Assembly: GCA_002529645.1 (NCBI GenBank)
Contig: NAEP01000069.1
Location: 1-63,487 of the forward strand
Source of the DNA: Candidatus Lumbricidiphila eiseniae
GTDB lineage: Bacteria; Actinomycetota; Actinomycetes; Actinomycetales; Microbacteriaceae
Length of the DNA: 63,487 nt
Direction of reading: 5' to 3'
In this document: positions 8,555 through 16,822 of the stretch, in pieces
Position numbering within the stretch: the stretch's first letter is position 1
Layout: each line of letters opens with the position of its first letter
Notes under the pieces: generated by a model
What the model was told of the DNA's origin: nothing
What the model saw: only the letters and a program-made list of their open reading frames with translations
The model's database searches: none
Program-made: the position numbers and the translations under genes

Positions 8555-9310
8555 GTGACGACCTACGCCGACTACGGCCATCAGTTCGCTCACATCTACG
8601 ACGGGCTTTTCCCAAGGTCACATGTGAGCGCGCGCCAGGTCGACTGGATGATTGCGCAGCTTCCTCAAAGCGACCACCCTTTGATCGTCGAGTTCGGTGT
8701 GGGTACAGGGCGCGTAGCGCTCCCTGTCGCGGCGGCTCTTGCCGGGCGCGACCTTCAATTTCTTGGGGTCGATGTCTCCCAGGAGATGCTCGACGCGTTG
8801 AGACGCTCCGATCTCACGGGCTTGGTCACACCTATGCTGGCCGATGTCACTGAACAGGTGCCCGCAACCGGGGCGGACCTCGTGCTCTGCGTATGCGCAA
8901 CGATTTCTATGATCACTGACCAGGATCGCCAGGAAGCGGCATTCTCAAACGCCGCGGCGACCCTGCGCCCTGGCGGGGTGCTCGTGGTCGAAACCCACAA
9001 CCCAACTCTGGTAAAGACGATGCACACACATGGTCACGCGACGCTCGCGATTCCCTACGAGGGAGAAAGAAGAGTGCTCGTAAGCTTCTGCGAACTCGAC
9101 TTCCCAATCTGGAATGTCGACCACTGCTGGATCGAAGGCGATAAAGCTACCTTCGCCAGCGAGGTGAGTCGGCTCACAAGCCTTGAGGAACTCGATGGAT
9201 ATGCGTCGCGCACGGGCCTCGAGCTGGTCGGACATTTCGCTGGCCTAGATGGCAGTGTCGATCTCGCGCAGGCCCCTACGATTACTGCCGTCTACCGTCG
9301 TCGGGAATGA
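8555..9310 (+). CDS. class I SAM-dependent methyltransferase
   Basis: The 251-residue enzyme has motif I VEFGVGTGRVALP, the acidic strand FLGVDVS and the post-I region AATLRPGGVLVVETHN. I place the start at GTG 8555, not GTG 8549, because GAGGAGG at 8541-8547 is then correctly spaced. It follows the ABC permease by 55 bp and ends one base before the stop of the convergent TetR gene. The fragment at 62-316 is a paralogue of its C-terminus, so the locus once had two such enzymes. It may methylate the locus product. Confidence 0.85.
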   Translation: MTTYADYGHQFAHIYDGLFPRSHVSARQVDWMIAQLPQSDHPLIVEFGVGTGRVALPVAAALAGRDLQFLGVDVSQEMLDALRRSDLTGLVTPMLADVTEQVPATGADLVLCVCATISMITDQDRQEAAFSNAAATLRPGGVLVVETHNPTLVKTMHTHGHATLAIPYEGERRVLVSFCELDFPIWNVDHCWIEGDKATFASEVSRLTSLEELDGYASRTGLELVGHFAGLDGSVDLAQAPTITAVYRRRE

Positions 9311-9311
9311 A

Positions 9312-9881
9312 TTAGCTCGCAACACTTGCGAGAGAAGCAGCAAGGTACGTTCGGGCCGTAGCCTCAAGGTCCGCACCATCTGTTGTCGCGAGGCACATTG
9401 CGATGATGCCCAGCAACGAGTCAGATATGATGCGCGAGACGAGTGTCGCATCCACCTCCGGACCCACGACTCCCTCGACTTTTCCGTGGATCAGGGCCTC
9501 TTCAATCGCCTCGTTCCAAAGATCGACATCGGCGCTACTCGAGATGTCCGGCATTTCGGTACTCAACCTTATGCCTCCTCGCACCACCGGATCGGAGGCG
9601 ATGGCGTGGGCGATCCCGACGAGCGTCTGCATTAAGACAGCGACGCCCTGACCCTTCTGAGACGCCATCTGTTCGGCGAATATCTCGCGTTGCCGGGCGA
9701 CAACGGCATGAGCCAGCGCCTCTTTAGCGCCGAAGTGCGCGTAGAGGGATCCTTGTGACAGGCCGGCCTCGCGCATTACCGCCTCCATCGTCGCGAGCCG
9801 ATAGCCGTCCCGAGCGAAGACAACGCCGACGGCGCGGATCGCCACATCCATCCGCGCGAGCCCGCGAGCTTGCTTGGCCAT
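9312..9881 (-). CDS. second ScbR/ArpA-like TetR-family repressor
   Basis: From ATG 9881 the 189-residue protein starts MAKQARGLARMDVAIRAV and has an HTH ending GLSQGSLYAHF, with similarity to the first repressor at 6215-6709 across the DNA-binding domain. AGGGAG precedes this start; the longer frame to 10160 reads through non-coding sequence. In its upstream gap, TCCGAC (9962-9967) and GTTGGA (9977-9982) resemble the half-sites at 6724 in everted order. Two receptor paralogues bracket the locus, as in many streptomycete butyrolactone systems. Confidence 0.82.
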   Translation of the reverse strand: MAKQARGLARMDVAIRAVGVVFARDGYRLATMEAVMREAGLSQGSLYAHFGAKEALAHAVVARQREIFAEQMASQKGQGVAVLMQTLVGIAHAIASDPVVRGGIRLSTEMPDISSSADVDLWNEAIEEALIHGKVEGVVGPEVDATLVSRIISDSLLGIIAMCLATTDGADLEATARTYLAASLASVAS

Positions 9882-10041
9882 GACTTGTCTCCCTCTCAAT
9901 CGAAGCGACCACAAGAGGCGAACGTGCCGCCGAACAATTTTAGACCTCGCCAAAGCCTGATTCCGACAGCACCCCCGTTGGATGGTAAGAGCAAGCCATC
10001 GATCTCCCCCTTGCGGTGGATCTGCTGGGCGCTCATAGAGC

Positions 10042-10332
10042 GTGCAATGGAGTATGGAAACTAACGACAGTGGAACCGCGGCGGTGGAGTCACTCGTGCT
10101 CCATCTCGTCCAGACGTTGGTGGAGCTAAGAGTTGCACTTGGTGCCTTGGAGACATCCACTGCGCAAGAAGATCAAGCAAGGCTACGGTCTGCCATGATC
10201 GCCGAGATCGATGAGGTTATCGAGCGCACGCGCCAGCAGCACCTCCTCCCAAGAGGGATAGACGTGTACCCAACTGCGGCAAACGCATACTTGGTGGCCG
10301 AAGGTTCGATCGCGCCCCCAGAAGGGGCGTAG
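10042..10332 (+). CDS. small hypothetical protein
   Basis: This is a 96-residue frame from GTG 10042, or 92 residues from ATG 10054. It is mostly helical and acidic, with AVESLVLHLVQTLVELRVALGALE in two adjacent parts and a basic turn at ERTRQQHLLPRG. No family is recognised and no strong ribosome site is seen. TTGCGG (10011-10016) and CATAGA (10034-10039), 17 bp apart, could form a weak promoter. It lies between the second TetR gene and tRNA-Ser. Confidence 0.45.
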   Translation: MQWSMETNDSGTAAVESLVLHLVQTLVELRVALGALETSTAQEDQARLRSAMIAEIDEVIERTRQQHLLPRGIDVYPTAANAYLVAEGSIAPPEGA

Positions 10333-10628
10333 GCCGCCCGACCTGGTGGGGATTGAGCGGGGCCCATGTCGGCTGGTCGCGCTGCTCGCTGCCTGGCTAC
10401 AAATTGGCTACAAACGCTGACGACGACAACTTTCGCCGCGCACTTCTGCACTCCAGCCTCCAGCAGGAACATGGTTTCGAGACCCTGCTCACGGCAGATC
10501 AGGCCTCCGAAACCCCCTCTCACGGTCCATCGTCCCGAGATCGTCCCGAGCATGTCGTGGATCCAGTTATTGGCGCTGGATCGGGTGCGGCCGGACATCG
10601 GAATCACTGTAAACACTGGCATGCACAG

Positions 10629-10717
10629 GGAGACGTCGCATTGTCCGGCCTAACGCACCACCCTGCTAAGGTGGAGACCCCGTAAGGGATCCAAGGGTTC
10701 AAATCCCTTCGTCTCCG
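10629..10717 (+). tRNA. tRNA-Ser(GCT)
   Basis: The acceptor stem GGAGACG (10629-10635) pairs with CGTCTCC (10710-10716). The anticodon stem CCACC/GGTGG encloses loop CTGCTAA with anticodon GCT at 10665-10667. There is a long class II variable arm (10675-10692), then T-arm AAGGG-TTCAAAT-CCCTT. The D-stem has one A-C mismatch, a possible weakness. CCA is not encoded. Confidence 0.85.
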
Positions 10718-10802
10718 CTCAAAAAGTCCCCTGGCCAGGGTCCGTGATTTTCCTGGCCGGTGTCGGCGTGTCTCCGTGCGCTCGACCCATGGCACCGGAG
10801 AA

Positions 10803-10891
10803 GGTACCGGGCGTTCGTGGATAGACAGACCGGAAACACCTCGGCGGCGTCGATCCCGCTGTCGGTACCGGGCGTTCGTGGATAAACACCC
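10803..10891. repeat. direct-repeat pair, 61 bp period
   Basis: The 28 bp copies 10803-10830 and 10864-10891 differ at 3 positions, and the first 21 bp are identical. They flank a 33 bp unique insert. They lie in the non-coding stretch after tRNA-Ser, and no further copy occurs 61 bp either side. The same period recurs at other places in the window. Confidence 0.75.
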
Positions 10892-11308
10892 GGGACGGAA
10901 TGGGTGATCTTCGTACCGGTCTGGAACTTGCCTGTCACCCACCCCGCCGTCCGACCCCGGGTGAACACTCGTGGTTGGCGGGAAATTTGAATGTTCGCCT
11001 CCGGTATCTGTGTTCTGTCCGCTCTGCCCGGCACTGCACCGTAGTCGCCACCCCACCCCGCCTCCTTTTCGATCTGGATGATCCGCTCAACCTAACGGCA
11101 CATGGCCGTCAGGTATGCCCGTAGAAGCACGGTCGTTGACCCAGTGAACAAGAACAGCACCGAGCGCTGGGTTTCCATCTTGGACACGGTCCCGTGACAG
11201 AATGTGTGAAACTGTGGTAGCCTCGCCTCACTCGGTTGTGCAAAACGATAGTTTCTGTGTCGGTTGCAAAAACCGAGGAATTCATATCAACGATGGAACG
11301 GAGCAAAA
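10892..11308. other. non-coding stretch upstream of the crystallin-like gene
   Basis: I see no convincing gene here. Open frames on the minus strand across 10604-11056 run through the tRNA and repeats and look spurious. The last 100 bp are AT-richer and carry the leader of the crystallin-like gene, ending in GGAGCAAAA before its ATG. A degenerate copy of that leader recurs at about 15803-15817. Confidence 0.5.
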
Positions 11309-11647
11309 ATGAAGGCAACCTACCGCATCACCTGCATCGCCGCAGGTATTGCCCTTGCAGGCGGGCTGGCGCTTGTCGGTGCCGTCGGTGCAAACGCAGT
11401 TACGCTGTATGACCACAACAATTACCGCGGTGCAAGCTATTCAGGAGTACGTGCATCAAGTCTTGGCAACATGAATGACAGAGCATCATCGATTCGAGCG
11501 TGGGGTGCCTACACTTATTACGAGGATGCCGGTTACTTCGGACGCAACATCCGGCTGTTTGGTAGCTATAACTGCCTGGGAGGTGTTTCTTCGGAGGGCA
11601 TGTACTGGTTTGAATCGTGGAGTGACAGAATAAGCAGCTTTAGATGA
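11309..11647 (+). CDS. secreted beta/gamma-crystallin-like protein
   Basis: The 112-residue protein starts at ATG 11309 after GGAGC. It has a classical signal peptide (a short basic start, then a hydrophobic core ending GANA) with cleavage before VTLYD. The mature part of about 80 residues shows two Greek-key-like half motifs (TLYDHNNYRGAS..., YYEDAGYFGRN...), each closed by a DRxSSxR segment, as in bacterial beta/gamma-crystallins and the I36 inhibitor/killer-toxin-like group. It overlaps the lipoprotein gene by 4 bp. With a membrane-fusion protein and ABC exporter downstream, it may be a secreted antimicrobial or cell-surface factor; that role is inference. Confidence 0.75.
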   Translation: MKATYRITCIAAGIALAGGLALVGAVGANAVTLYDHNNYRGASYSGVRASSLGNMNDRASSIRAWGAYTYYEDAGYFGRNIRLFGSYNCLGGVSSEGMYWFESWSDRISSFR

Positions 11648-12552
11648 GTCGATGGCTTCACGAGCGGAGGGGTGGTCGTCACTTCACTTTTGTCGTCTTA
11701 GGAGCTTGTCTTCCCGTTATTCTCACGGTGTCTGGTTGCACGACGGGCTCCTCGGAGGCGCGGAAAGACCTGAGTGCGCGGGCGCTCCTGGATTTCAAGA
11801 CCGGTGAGATCATCCTTCCGCTCGATGCTTACGATGCGACCACGAGGTGGGCAGATTTTCAATCACTACAGCGAGCGACATACCTTGCGGTAGATGAGTG
11901 CATGGTAGCGAGAGGCCAGCGGTACACGGCAGCGCACATCATTGATGCGCCGGACACCAATATCGGCGACCGCTTGTACGGCCTGTGGAACGTCGATTAT
12001 GTTCGAAAATACGGGTATGACAGCCCTGAGGTGCAGACAAATATAGCCATAGCTAAAGATGCGGAGGCGGGCGGGGACGCCTGGGGAGCAGCTTGGAAGA
12101 CATGCTACGAGACCACCATTCCCACAGAGATACGCTCACTCATCCCAGGCCTTGAAGAACAGCGGAGGTCGCTCGTGTCCCGGTTGCGGGCGGAGGCGCG
12201 CTCTCGCGCGGAAGCTGACCCCGGTTGGGCTGCTGCGCGAGTACCGTGGGCGGCGTGTTTGCAGAAAGCGGGTCTTGAGCCGCACACCGACGGTTGGCGC
12301 TCAAAGCAAGCGCAGGACATGATCATGAGTGAAAACGATGTACCCACTCAGGGCACTCAGGAATTGAGCCGGATTGCGTATATTGAAGCAAAGTGTAACG
12401 TTGAGTCGGGTTTGACACAGAATCTTGGAAACCTTGAGGCGGGGTATCAACAGCCGCTCATTGATGCGAACCAGGCTGCGCTCAACAAGGTCAAGGAACA
12501 AGCTCAGCAGCGGTTAGCCACAGCGAAAGCATACATCGCAACACATGGTTAA
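11644..12552 (+). CDS. secreted lipoprotein of unknown function
   Basis: The 302-residue protein has a basic N-terminus, a hydrophobic stretch and a lipobox (TVSGC) at about residues 28-32, so it should be anchored outside the membrane. The mature part is acidic-to-neutral with several cysteines and a helical C-terminus (ANQAALNKVKEQAQQRL). No known domain is recognised. It is translationally coupled to both neighbours, by a 4 bp overlap upstream and 8 bp downstream, so it belongs to the crystallin/ABC cassette. It could be an immunity or chaperone lipoprotein. Confidence 0.7.
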   Translation: MSRWLHERRGGRHFTFVVLGACLPVILTVSGCTTGSSEARKDLSARALLDFKTGEIILPLDAYDATTRWADFQSLQRATYLAVDECMVARGQRYTAAHIIDAPDTNIGDRLYGLWNVDYVRKYGYDSPEVQTNIAIAKDAEAGGDAWGAAWKTCYETTIPTEIRSLIPGLEEQRRSLVSRLRAEARSRAEADPGWAAARVPWAACLQKAGLEPHTDGWRSKQAQDMIMSENDVPTQGTQELSRIAYIEAKCNVESGLTQNLGNLEAGYQQPLIDANQAALNKVKEQAQQRLATAKAYIATHG

Positions 12553-13654
12553 CGCCCCTCTGCCCCGCCGCAACCAGGTGCGCCGTGTTCAACGGCCGAT
12601 TGTCGTTGTTCTGACTGTGGTTATTGTGATTGTTTCGCTCGTGGGGTCTTTTCTGTTGGGCCGCTTCGTGCGCCCGCCGGACAGCGTCAGCATTCGATCT
12701 GCTCAAACACCGATTGCGGTGTGGGAACCGGCCGTGGAGCGGGTTATTGACTCCCGGATGACGTTCGCGGGAACAACAAGTTCCGGGACTATCAGCACCA
12801 TTACCCCACTATCACCATCGGCACCTGCAGTGGTGGTTCGTCAGGGTGTCAACGTGGGTGATGTTCTTCGACCGGGTGCGTTTATTGGGGTGGTATCCGG
12901 TGTGCCGTATTGGATACTGAACGGCCCACTTCCGCTTTATCGTGACCTGAATGTTGGTGACAGTGGTGACGACGTCACTGCCTTTCAAAAATCGTTGGTA
13001 GCCAGTGGGATTCAGGTACGCATATCGGGAGAGGTTGACAGCGGTACCGTCGCTGCAATTCGACGGCTGTTTACGGCACAGCGACTGACCCCACCGAGTG
13101 CACCGATTATCAGTGCGAGCCAATTTCTTACCGCCCCGGCCGCGACCGCGACGGTCGTGGAGCGGGCCGAGGTCAGTGCACGCCTGGGTGATACAACCCC
13201 ACTTCTAAAAGTGCGAACGGGTTTACCATCGGTGTCATTTCGAGTGGACACGGTCACGGCTCAAGAACTCAAGGTCGACCAGACGGTATCTGTGAACATG
13301 TCCTCCGGCACGGTGCAAGCAAAAATTGTTACGGTGGGAACTTTTGAGCTCGGCACCGGCACCCAAACACCCGGTCACGCAATGACAGCGGTATGCGAGG
13401 ATCCGGCATGTGCTGGGCTTACCGACGGGTCGGCGGTTACCGTCCTGGGTCCGGGATCAGCCGAGAAATCTCTCGCGGTGCCCCTCATCGCACTGCGTGA
13501 AGACGCTCAGGGTGCATATGTCTTACGCCGAGACGAAACTGGGAAATCGGCTGAGGGTGCACGTATCGCGGTGACCGTGATACATTCTGGCGAGGGATGG
13601 GTCGCGGTGGCAAGCACAGACCTCAAACCCGGTGATCAGGTAAAAGTGGCGTGA
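12545..13654 (+). CDS. membrane-fusion protein with peptidoglycan-binding domain
   Basis: The 369-residue protein has one N-terminal membrane segment (residues about 19-43). A peptidoglycan-binding_1-like block follows (LYRDLNVGDSGDDVTAFQK, then VDSGTVAAIRRLF). The C-terminal beta-rich region resembles HlyD/MacA adaptors. Such proteins sit in the actinobacterial envelope and pair with MacB-type ABC transporters. The stop overlaps the ATG of the transporter gene, so the two subunits are co-translated. Confidence 0.75.
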   Translation: MVNAPLPRRNQVRRVQRPIVVVLTVVIVIVSLVGSFLLGRFVRPPDSVSIRSAQTPIAVWEPAVERVIDSRMTFAGTTSSGTISTITPLSPSAPAVVVRQGVNVGDVLRPGAFIGVVSGVPYWILNGPLPLYRDLNVGDSGDDVTAFQKSLVASGIQVRISGEVDSGTVAAIRRLFTAQRLTPPSAPIISASQFLTAPAATATVVERAEVSARLGDTTPLLKVRTGLPSVSFRVDTVTAQELKVDQTVSVNMSSGTVQAKIVTVGTFELGTGTQTPGHAMTAVCEDPACAGLTDGSAVTVLGPGSAEKSLAVPLIALREDAQGAYVLRRDETGKSAEGARIAVTVIHSGEGWVAVASTDLKPGDQVKVA

Positions 13655-15630
13655 TGGATCTGCCGCTCATAAAATTAGAGAATATTTCACGAACCTTCGC
13701 GCCTGACCACAACACCGGAATACGAGACGTTAACCTCGAAATCCGTGCTGGTGAGTTCGTTGCGATCGTGGGGCCATCCGGAGCTGGGAAAAGCACCCTG
13801 CTCAATCTCATCGGCCTGCTCGACCGCCCCGACTCTGGTCGATACGCCGTTGGTGGTCGTGAAACACACGAACTCAATGAACGCGAACGCGATAAACTAC
13901 GATCACTGTTCTTTGGATTCGTTTTTCAATCAACATTTGTCCTCGCCGATGAAACCTCAATCCAAAACGCAGCACTGGGTCTTCGAATTCAACGCGTCCC
14001 CCTGCGGGAACGCTCTGATCGGGCACGGCGAGCCCTGGAACTGCTCGGAATAGCCGATCAGGCCGCAGTCGCTGGAAAGCTACTCTCCGGTGGTGAACGA
14101 CAGCGACTGGCCATCGCCCGAGCGATGGCCACCGAACCACGGGTCATTCTCGCTGACGAACCAACGGGCAACCTCGATAGCACAAACAGCCTCATAGTGC
14201 TTGACCACCTGCGTTCACTCAACCGCCGAGGAACCACCATCATCCTCATCACCCACGACCAGGAGGTGGCATCACAGGCTGATCGCCGAATCATGGTGAC
14301 CGATGGACTGGTGTATGAGGAACAGCCACACCGACCCCCCGAACGCGCGGTAGCTGTTCAATCCACACATCCTCACCGCGAACACAACTCTCAGAGCATC
14401 CGCTCAACCTCTTCCACGAGCCCACAATTGGCAAAAAGAACGACCTTCCTTGAAGTCGCAGCGGATGACTTCGGTGATGCAGTCTCGGCAATGACCAGTC
14501 GTCGCATCCGAACTCTGCTTCTCATGTGTGCGTTCGTATTAGGCATCGGTGGACTTATTACATCCATCGGGCTGAGTGAAACCGCGTCGAACCAGGTATC
14601 CGAACGCCTCACACAAGCGGCACTCGATGAAGTCCGGATCACACTACCCGGCGGCGGTGAACTACTCGCCGCACATCGCGCACAACTGAACACGTGGATT
14701 CACAACATTGAACAGCTACCACACGTTCAAAGAGTCGGGTGGGTCGCTACCGTCGGCGCATCCTCCGCCCAGATCCGTCGACTGTATCCACAGCGCGACG
14801 ACACGCCCTCAAACCTCCAACTGATTGCCGCCTCACCAAACTACCTCACCCTCATGGACGCGGAACTAATCACCGGAACATCTCTGGAGGTGCAAGCATC
14901 GCCCCTCATCACCAGCACGGCATGGCTCGGTCGTGATGCAGCGGCAGCGCTGCGCACCGTCAGCCCCGGACCCGGTTCCACAGTGTGGGTCTTCGACCGC
15001 CGCCTCACCATCGCAGGAGTAATCCAAGCCGGCACCCGAAACCAGCAACTCAACCGAACCATCATCCTCAGCCCAGACGCACTCGCGGGTGCACCGGAAG
15101 TCTCAGTCGCAATCGTGGTGAGAACCGACACCGGATACCCGGTCACCCTCGCCGATGCAATACCCATCGCGCTCGACCCGGCTGACCCAGGCCGCTTCCG
15201 CGTGGAAACCGTCGCCGACCTACGCAAGCTCCGAATCGGTGTCGCAGACGACCTCAGCACATTTGTCGGCATCCTCTCCGCCGTGCTCCTCCTGCTCGCG
15301 TCCACAAGCGCCGCAACAACAATGCACCTCACCGTTCATTCCCGCTCACAAGAAATCGCACTCCGACGCGCAATCGGCTCAACACGCATTGCCGTCGCAC
15401 GCCTATTCCTCATAGAAGGAATAATCATCGGACTCGTCGGTGGTGCCCTCGGAGGACTCATCGGCACCTCACTCACGCTCCTGGTCGCAACACTCCGAAA
15501 CTGGACCGCTGTTCTCCCTCCTTTCCTCTCGCTCACCGGAATACTTATCGGCGCTATCACCGGTGCACTCAGCGCACTCATCCCCGCCCACACCGCAAGT
15601 AAAAAAGAACCAGCCGACGCAATCCGATAA
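13654..15630 (+). CDS. MacB-like ABC transporter, ATPase-permease fusion
   Basis: The ATPase half has Walker A GPSGAGKST, signature LSGGERQR and Walker B VILADEPTGNLDS. It is joined by a linker to a FtsX/MacB permease with one membrane segment near residue 290 and three close to the C-terminus. The large extracytoplasmic domain between them is the MacB/LolC layout. ATG 13654 is preferred over GTG 13651 because it gives the TGATG coupling with the upstream gene. Together with the adaptor it probably moves or responds to a peptide or envelope substrate; the crystallin-like protein of the same cassette is the obvious candidate partner. Confidence 0.85.
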   Translation: MDLPLIKLENISRTFAPDHNTGIRDVNLEIRAGEFVAIVGPSGAGKSTLLNLIGLLDRPDSGRYAVGGRETHELNERERDKLRSLFFGFVFQSTFVLADETSIQNAALGLRIQRVPLRERSDRARRALELLGIADQAAVAGKLLSGGERQRLAIARAMATEPRVILADEPTGNLDSTNSLIVLDHLRSLNRRGTTIILITHDQEVASQADRRIMVTDGLVYEEQPHRPPERAVAVQSTHPHREHNSQSIRSTSSTSPQLAKRTTFLEVAADDFGDAVSAMTSRRIRTLLLMCAFVLGIGGLITSIGLSETASNQVSERLTQAALDEVRITLPGGGELLAAHRAQLNTWIHNIEQLPHVQRVGWVATVGASSAQIRRLYPQRDDTPSNLQLIAASPNYLTLMDAELITGTSLEVQASPLITSTAWLGRDAAAALRTVSPGPGSTVWVFDRRLTIAGVIQAGTRNQQLNRTIILSPDALAGAPEVSVAIVVRTDTGYPVTLADAIPIALDPADPGRFRVETVADLRKLRIGVADDLSTFVGILSAVLLLLASTSAATTMHLTVHSRSQEIALRRAIGSTRIAVARLFLIEGIIIGLVGGALGGLIGTSLTLLVATLRNWTAVLPPFLSLTGILIGAITGALSALIPAHTASKKEPADAIR

Positions 15631-15816
15631 TTTTCCTTCCTTGTCTCCACAGCACGGTATTCGATTCTGTGCGCACCCCCAGATCTCAGCGCCGCCCCTG
15701 CGACAGAACATGAGAAGTGTGTGGCACATTGGACACGTTCGGTTATACAAACCAACAACATGTGTGTCGTCGGTGAAACCCAGGGTGCCCGTGTCAGAGG
15801 CGACTCGGAGCAAAAA

Positions 15817-15933
15817 ATGAATGCAAACTGCCGCACCACCTGTGTTGCCACAGAACTGTGGAAGTACTCACGACTCCACAGAGCAAGGAAAAAATTGGAA
15901 AAGAAAGTAGAGAAGCTCGAGAACAGAAGATAA
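15817..15933 (+). pseudogene. duplicated leader/start of the crystallin-like gene on a small ORF
   Basis: The ribosome site and first codons (GGAGCAAAAAATG, then MNANCRTTCVATE) match the start of the crystallin-like gene (GGAGCAAAAATG, MKATYRITCIAAG). After about 12 codons the similarity ends and a charged tail (RARKKLEKKVEKLENRR) follows to TAA 15933. It is either a remnant of a second copy that lost its body or a small basic peptide using a copied leader. The preceding 15634-15816 holds no other gene. Confidence 0.5.
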
Positions 15934-15965
15934 TCTGCTCGCGAGTGTTTTAAGGCATCCTGCCG

Positions 15966-16820
15966 CTACCGCAGCGCAGCGGTACCCACCCGCACGACAT
16001 TGCTCAGCGACCCAATGCCCGTGACCTCAATGGTGACCGTGTCCCCGGCCTGCAGCGTAAAGCCCATGTCGGGGACAATACCGGTGCCGGTAGAGAGAAC
16101 CATCCCGTCGGGGTACACATCACCCCGGAACGCCCACGACACGAGGTCACTGAAACTACGACGCATCCGGTGTGTGTTGCTCGTGCCCGACCACACGGTG
16201 ACGGTGCCGCGAACCACAGCACAGGAGATCGCGAGCTCACCCGCGACAAACCCCTCGGCCAATCGAATCCGACGGTGCAGAGCGCAAGCGCCCGCGTACA
16301 CCTTCGCCTGCGGTAGATAGAGCGGATTAGCACCCTCAATACTGCGTGAACTCACGTCATTGCAGATCGTGTACCCAATAATCTCGCCACCCGCGTTAAC
16401 AACCACAGCAACCTCGGGCTCGGGCACATTGAGCGTCGAATCCTCCCGAATACCGATTGGGTCACCGTCGGTGTGCACCCGCCACGCCACCGACTTAAAG
16501 AACAGTTCCGGTCGATCTGCCTCGTACACGAGACTGTACACATCAGCCACCCGACTCTCCTCGACCCGAGCTTCCCGCGAGCGCAGGTACGTCACACCCG
16601 CTGCCCACACCTCGGTGCGTCCGGCAACCGGCGGCAACCACACAACAGGGGATGCCACGACCACACCGGGTGCCGACACAATTTTGCTCATCGCCACCGC
16701 GTCCTGCTGCAGCAACTCGGGCAAATCAGTACACGCGAGTTCGTGGAACTGCCCGTCGGCGGTCTCCAGTCCGACCCGGGCGGCACCGGTGGCGGGGTCA
16801 CGGTAACGACTGAGATACAT
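15966..16820 (-). CDS. fumarylacetoacetate hydrolase family protein
   Basis: The 284-residue protein has the FAH-family metal motif around EPEVAVVVNAGG and GYTICNDVSSRSIEG, and a C-terminal GDTVTIEVTGIGSLSNVV. In sugar-acid routes this family cleaves 2,4-diketo-3-deoxy acids or related 2-keto acids. It is the last gene of a minus-strand operon with a lactonase, dehydrogenase and dehydratase, which suggests hydrolysis of a diketo-deoxy sugar acid to a small hydroxy acid and pyruvate. The exact sugar is not determined. Confidence 0.85.
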   Translation of the reverse strand: MYLSRYRDPATGAARVGLETADGQFHELACTDLPELLQQDAVAMSKIVSAPGVVVASPVVWLPPVAGRTEVWAAGVTYLRSREARVEESRVADVYSLVYEADRPELFFKSVAWRVHTDGDPIGIREDSTLNVPEPEVAVVVNAGGEIIGYTICNDVSSRSIEGANPLYLPQAKVYAGACALHRRIRLAEGFVAGELAISCAVVRGTVTVWSGTSNTHRMRRSFSDLVSWAFRGDVYPDGMVLSTGTGIVPDMGFTLQAGDTVTIEVTGIGSLSNVVRVGTAALR

Positions 16821-16822
16821 GT

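Noticed and set aside
10604-11056. 150-codon minus-strand frame over tRNA-Ser and repeats
   Set aside because: It reads through the tRNA and the direct repeats, typical of spurious tRNA-derived frames.
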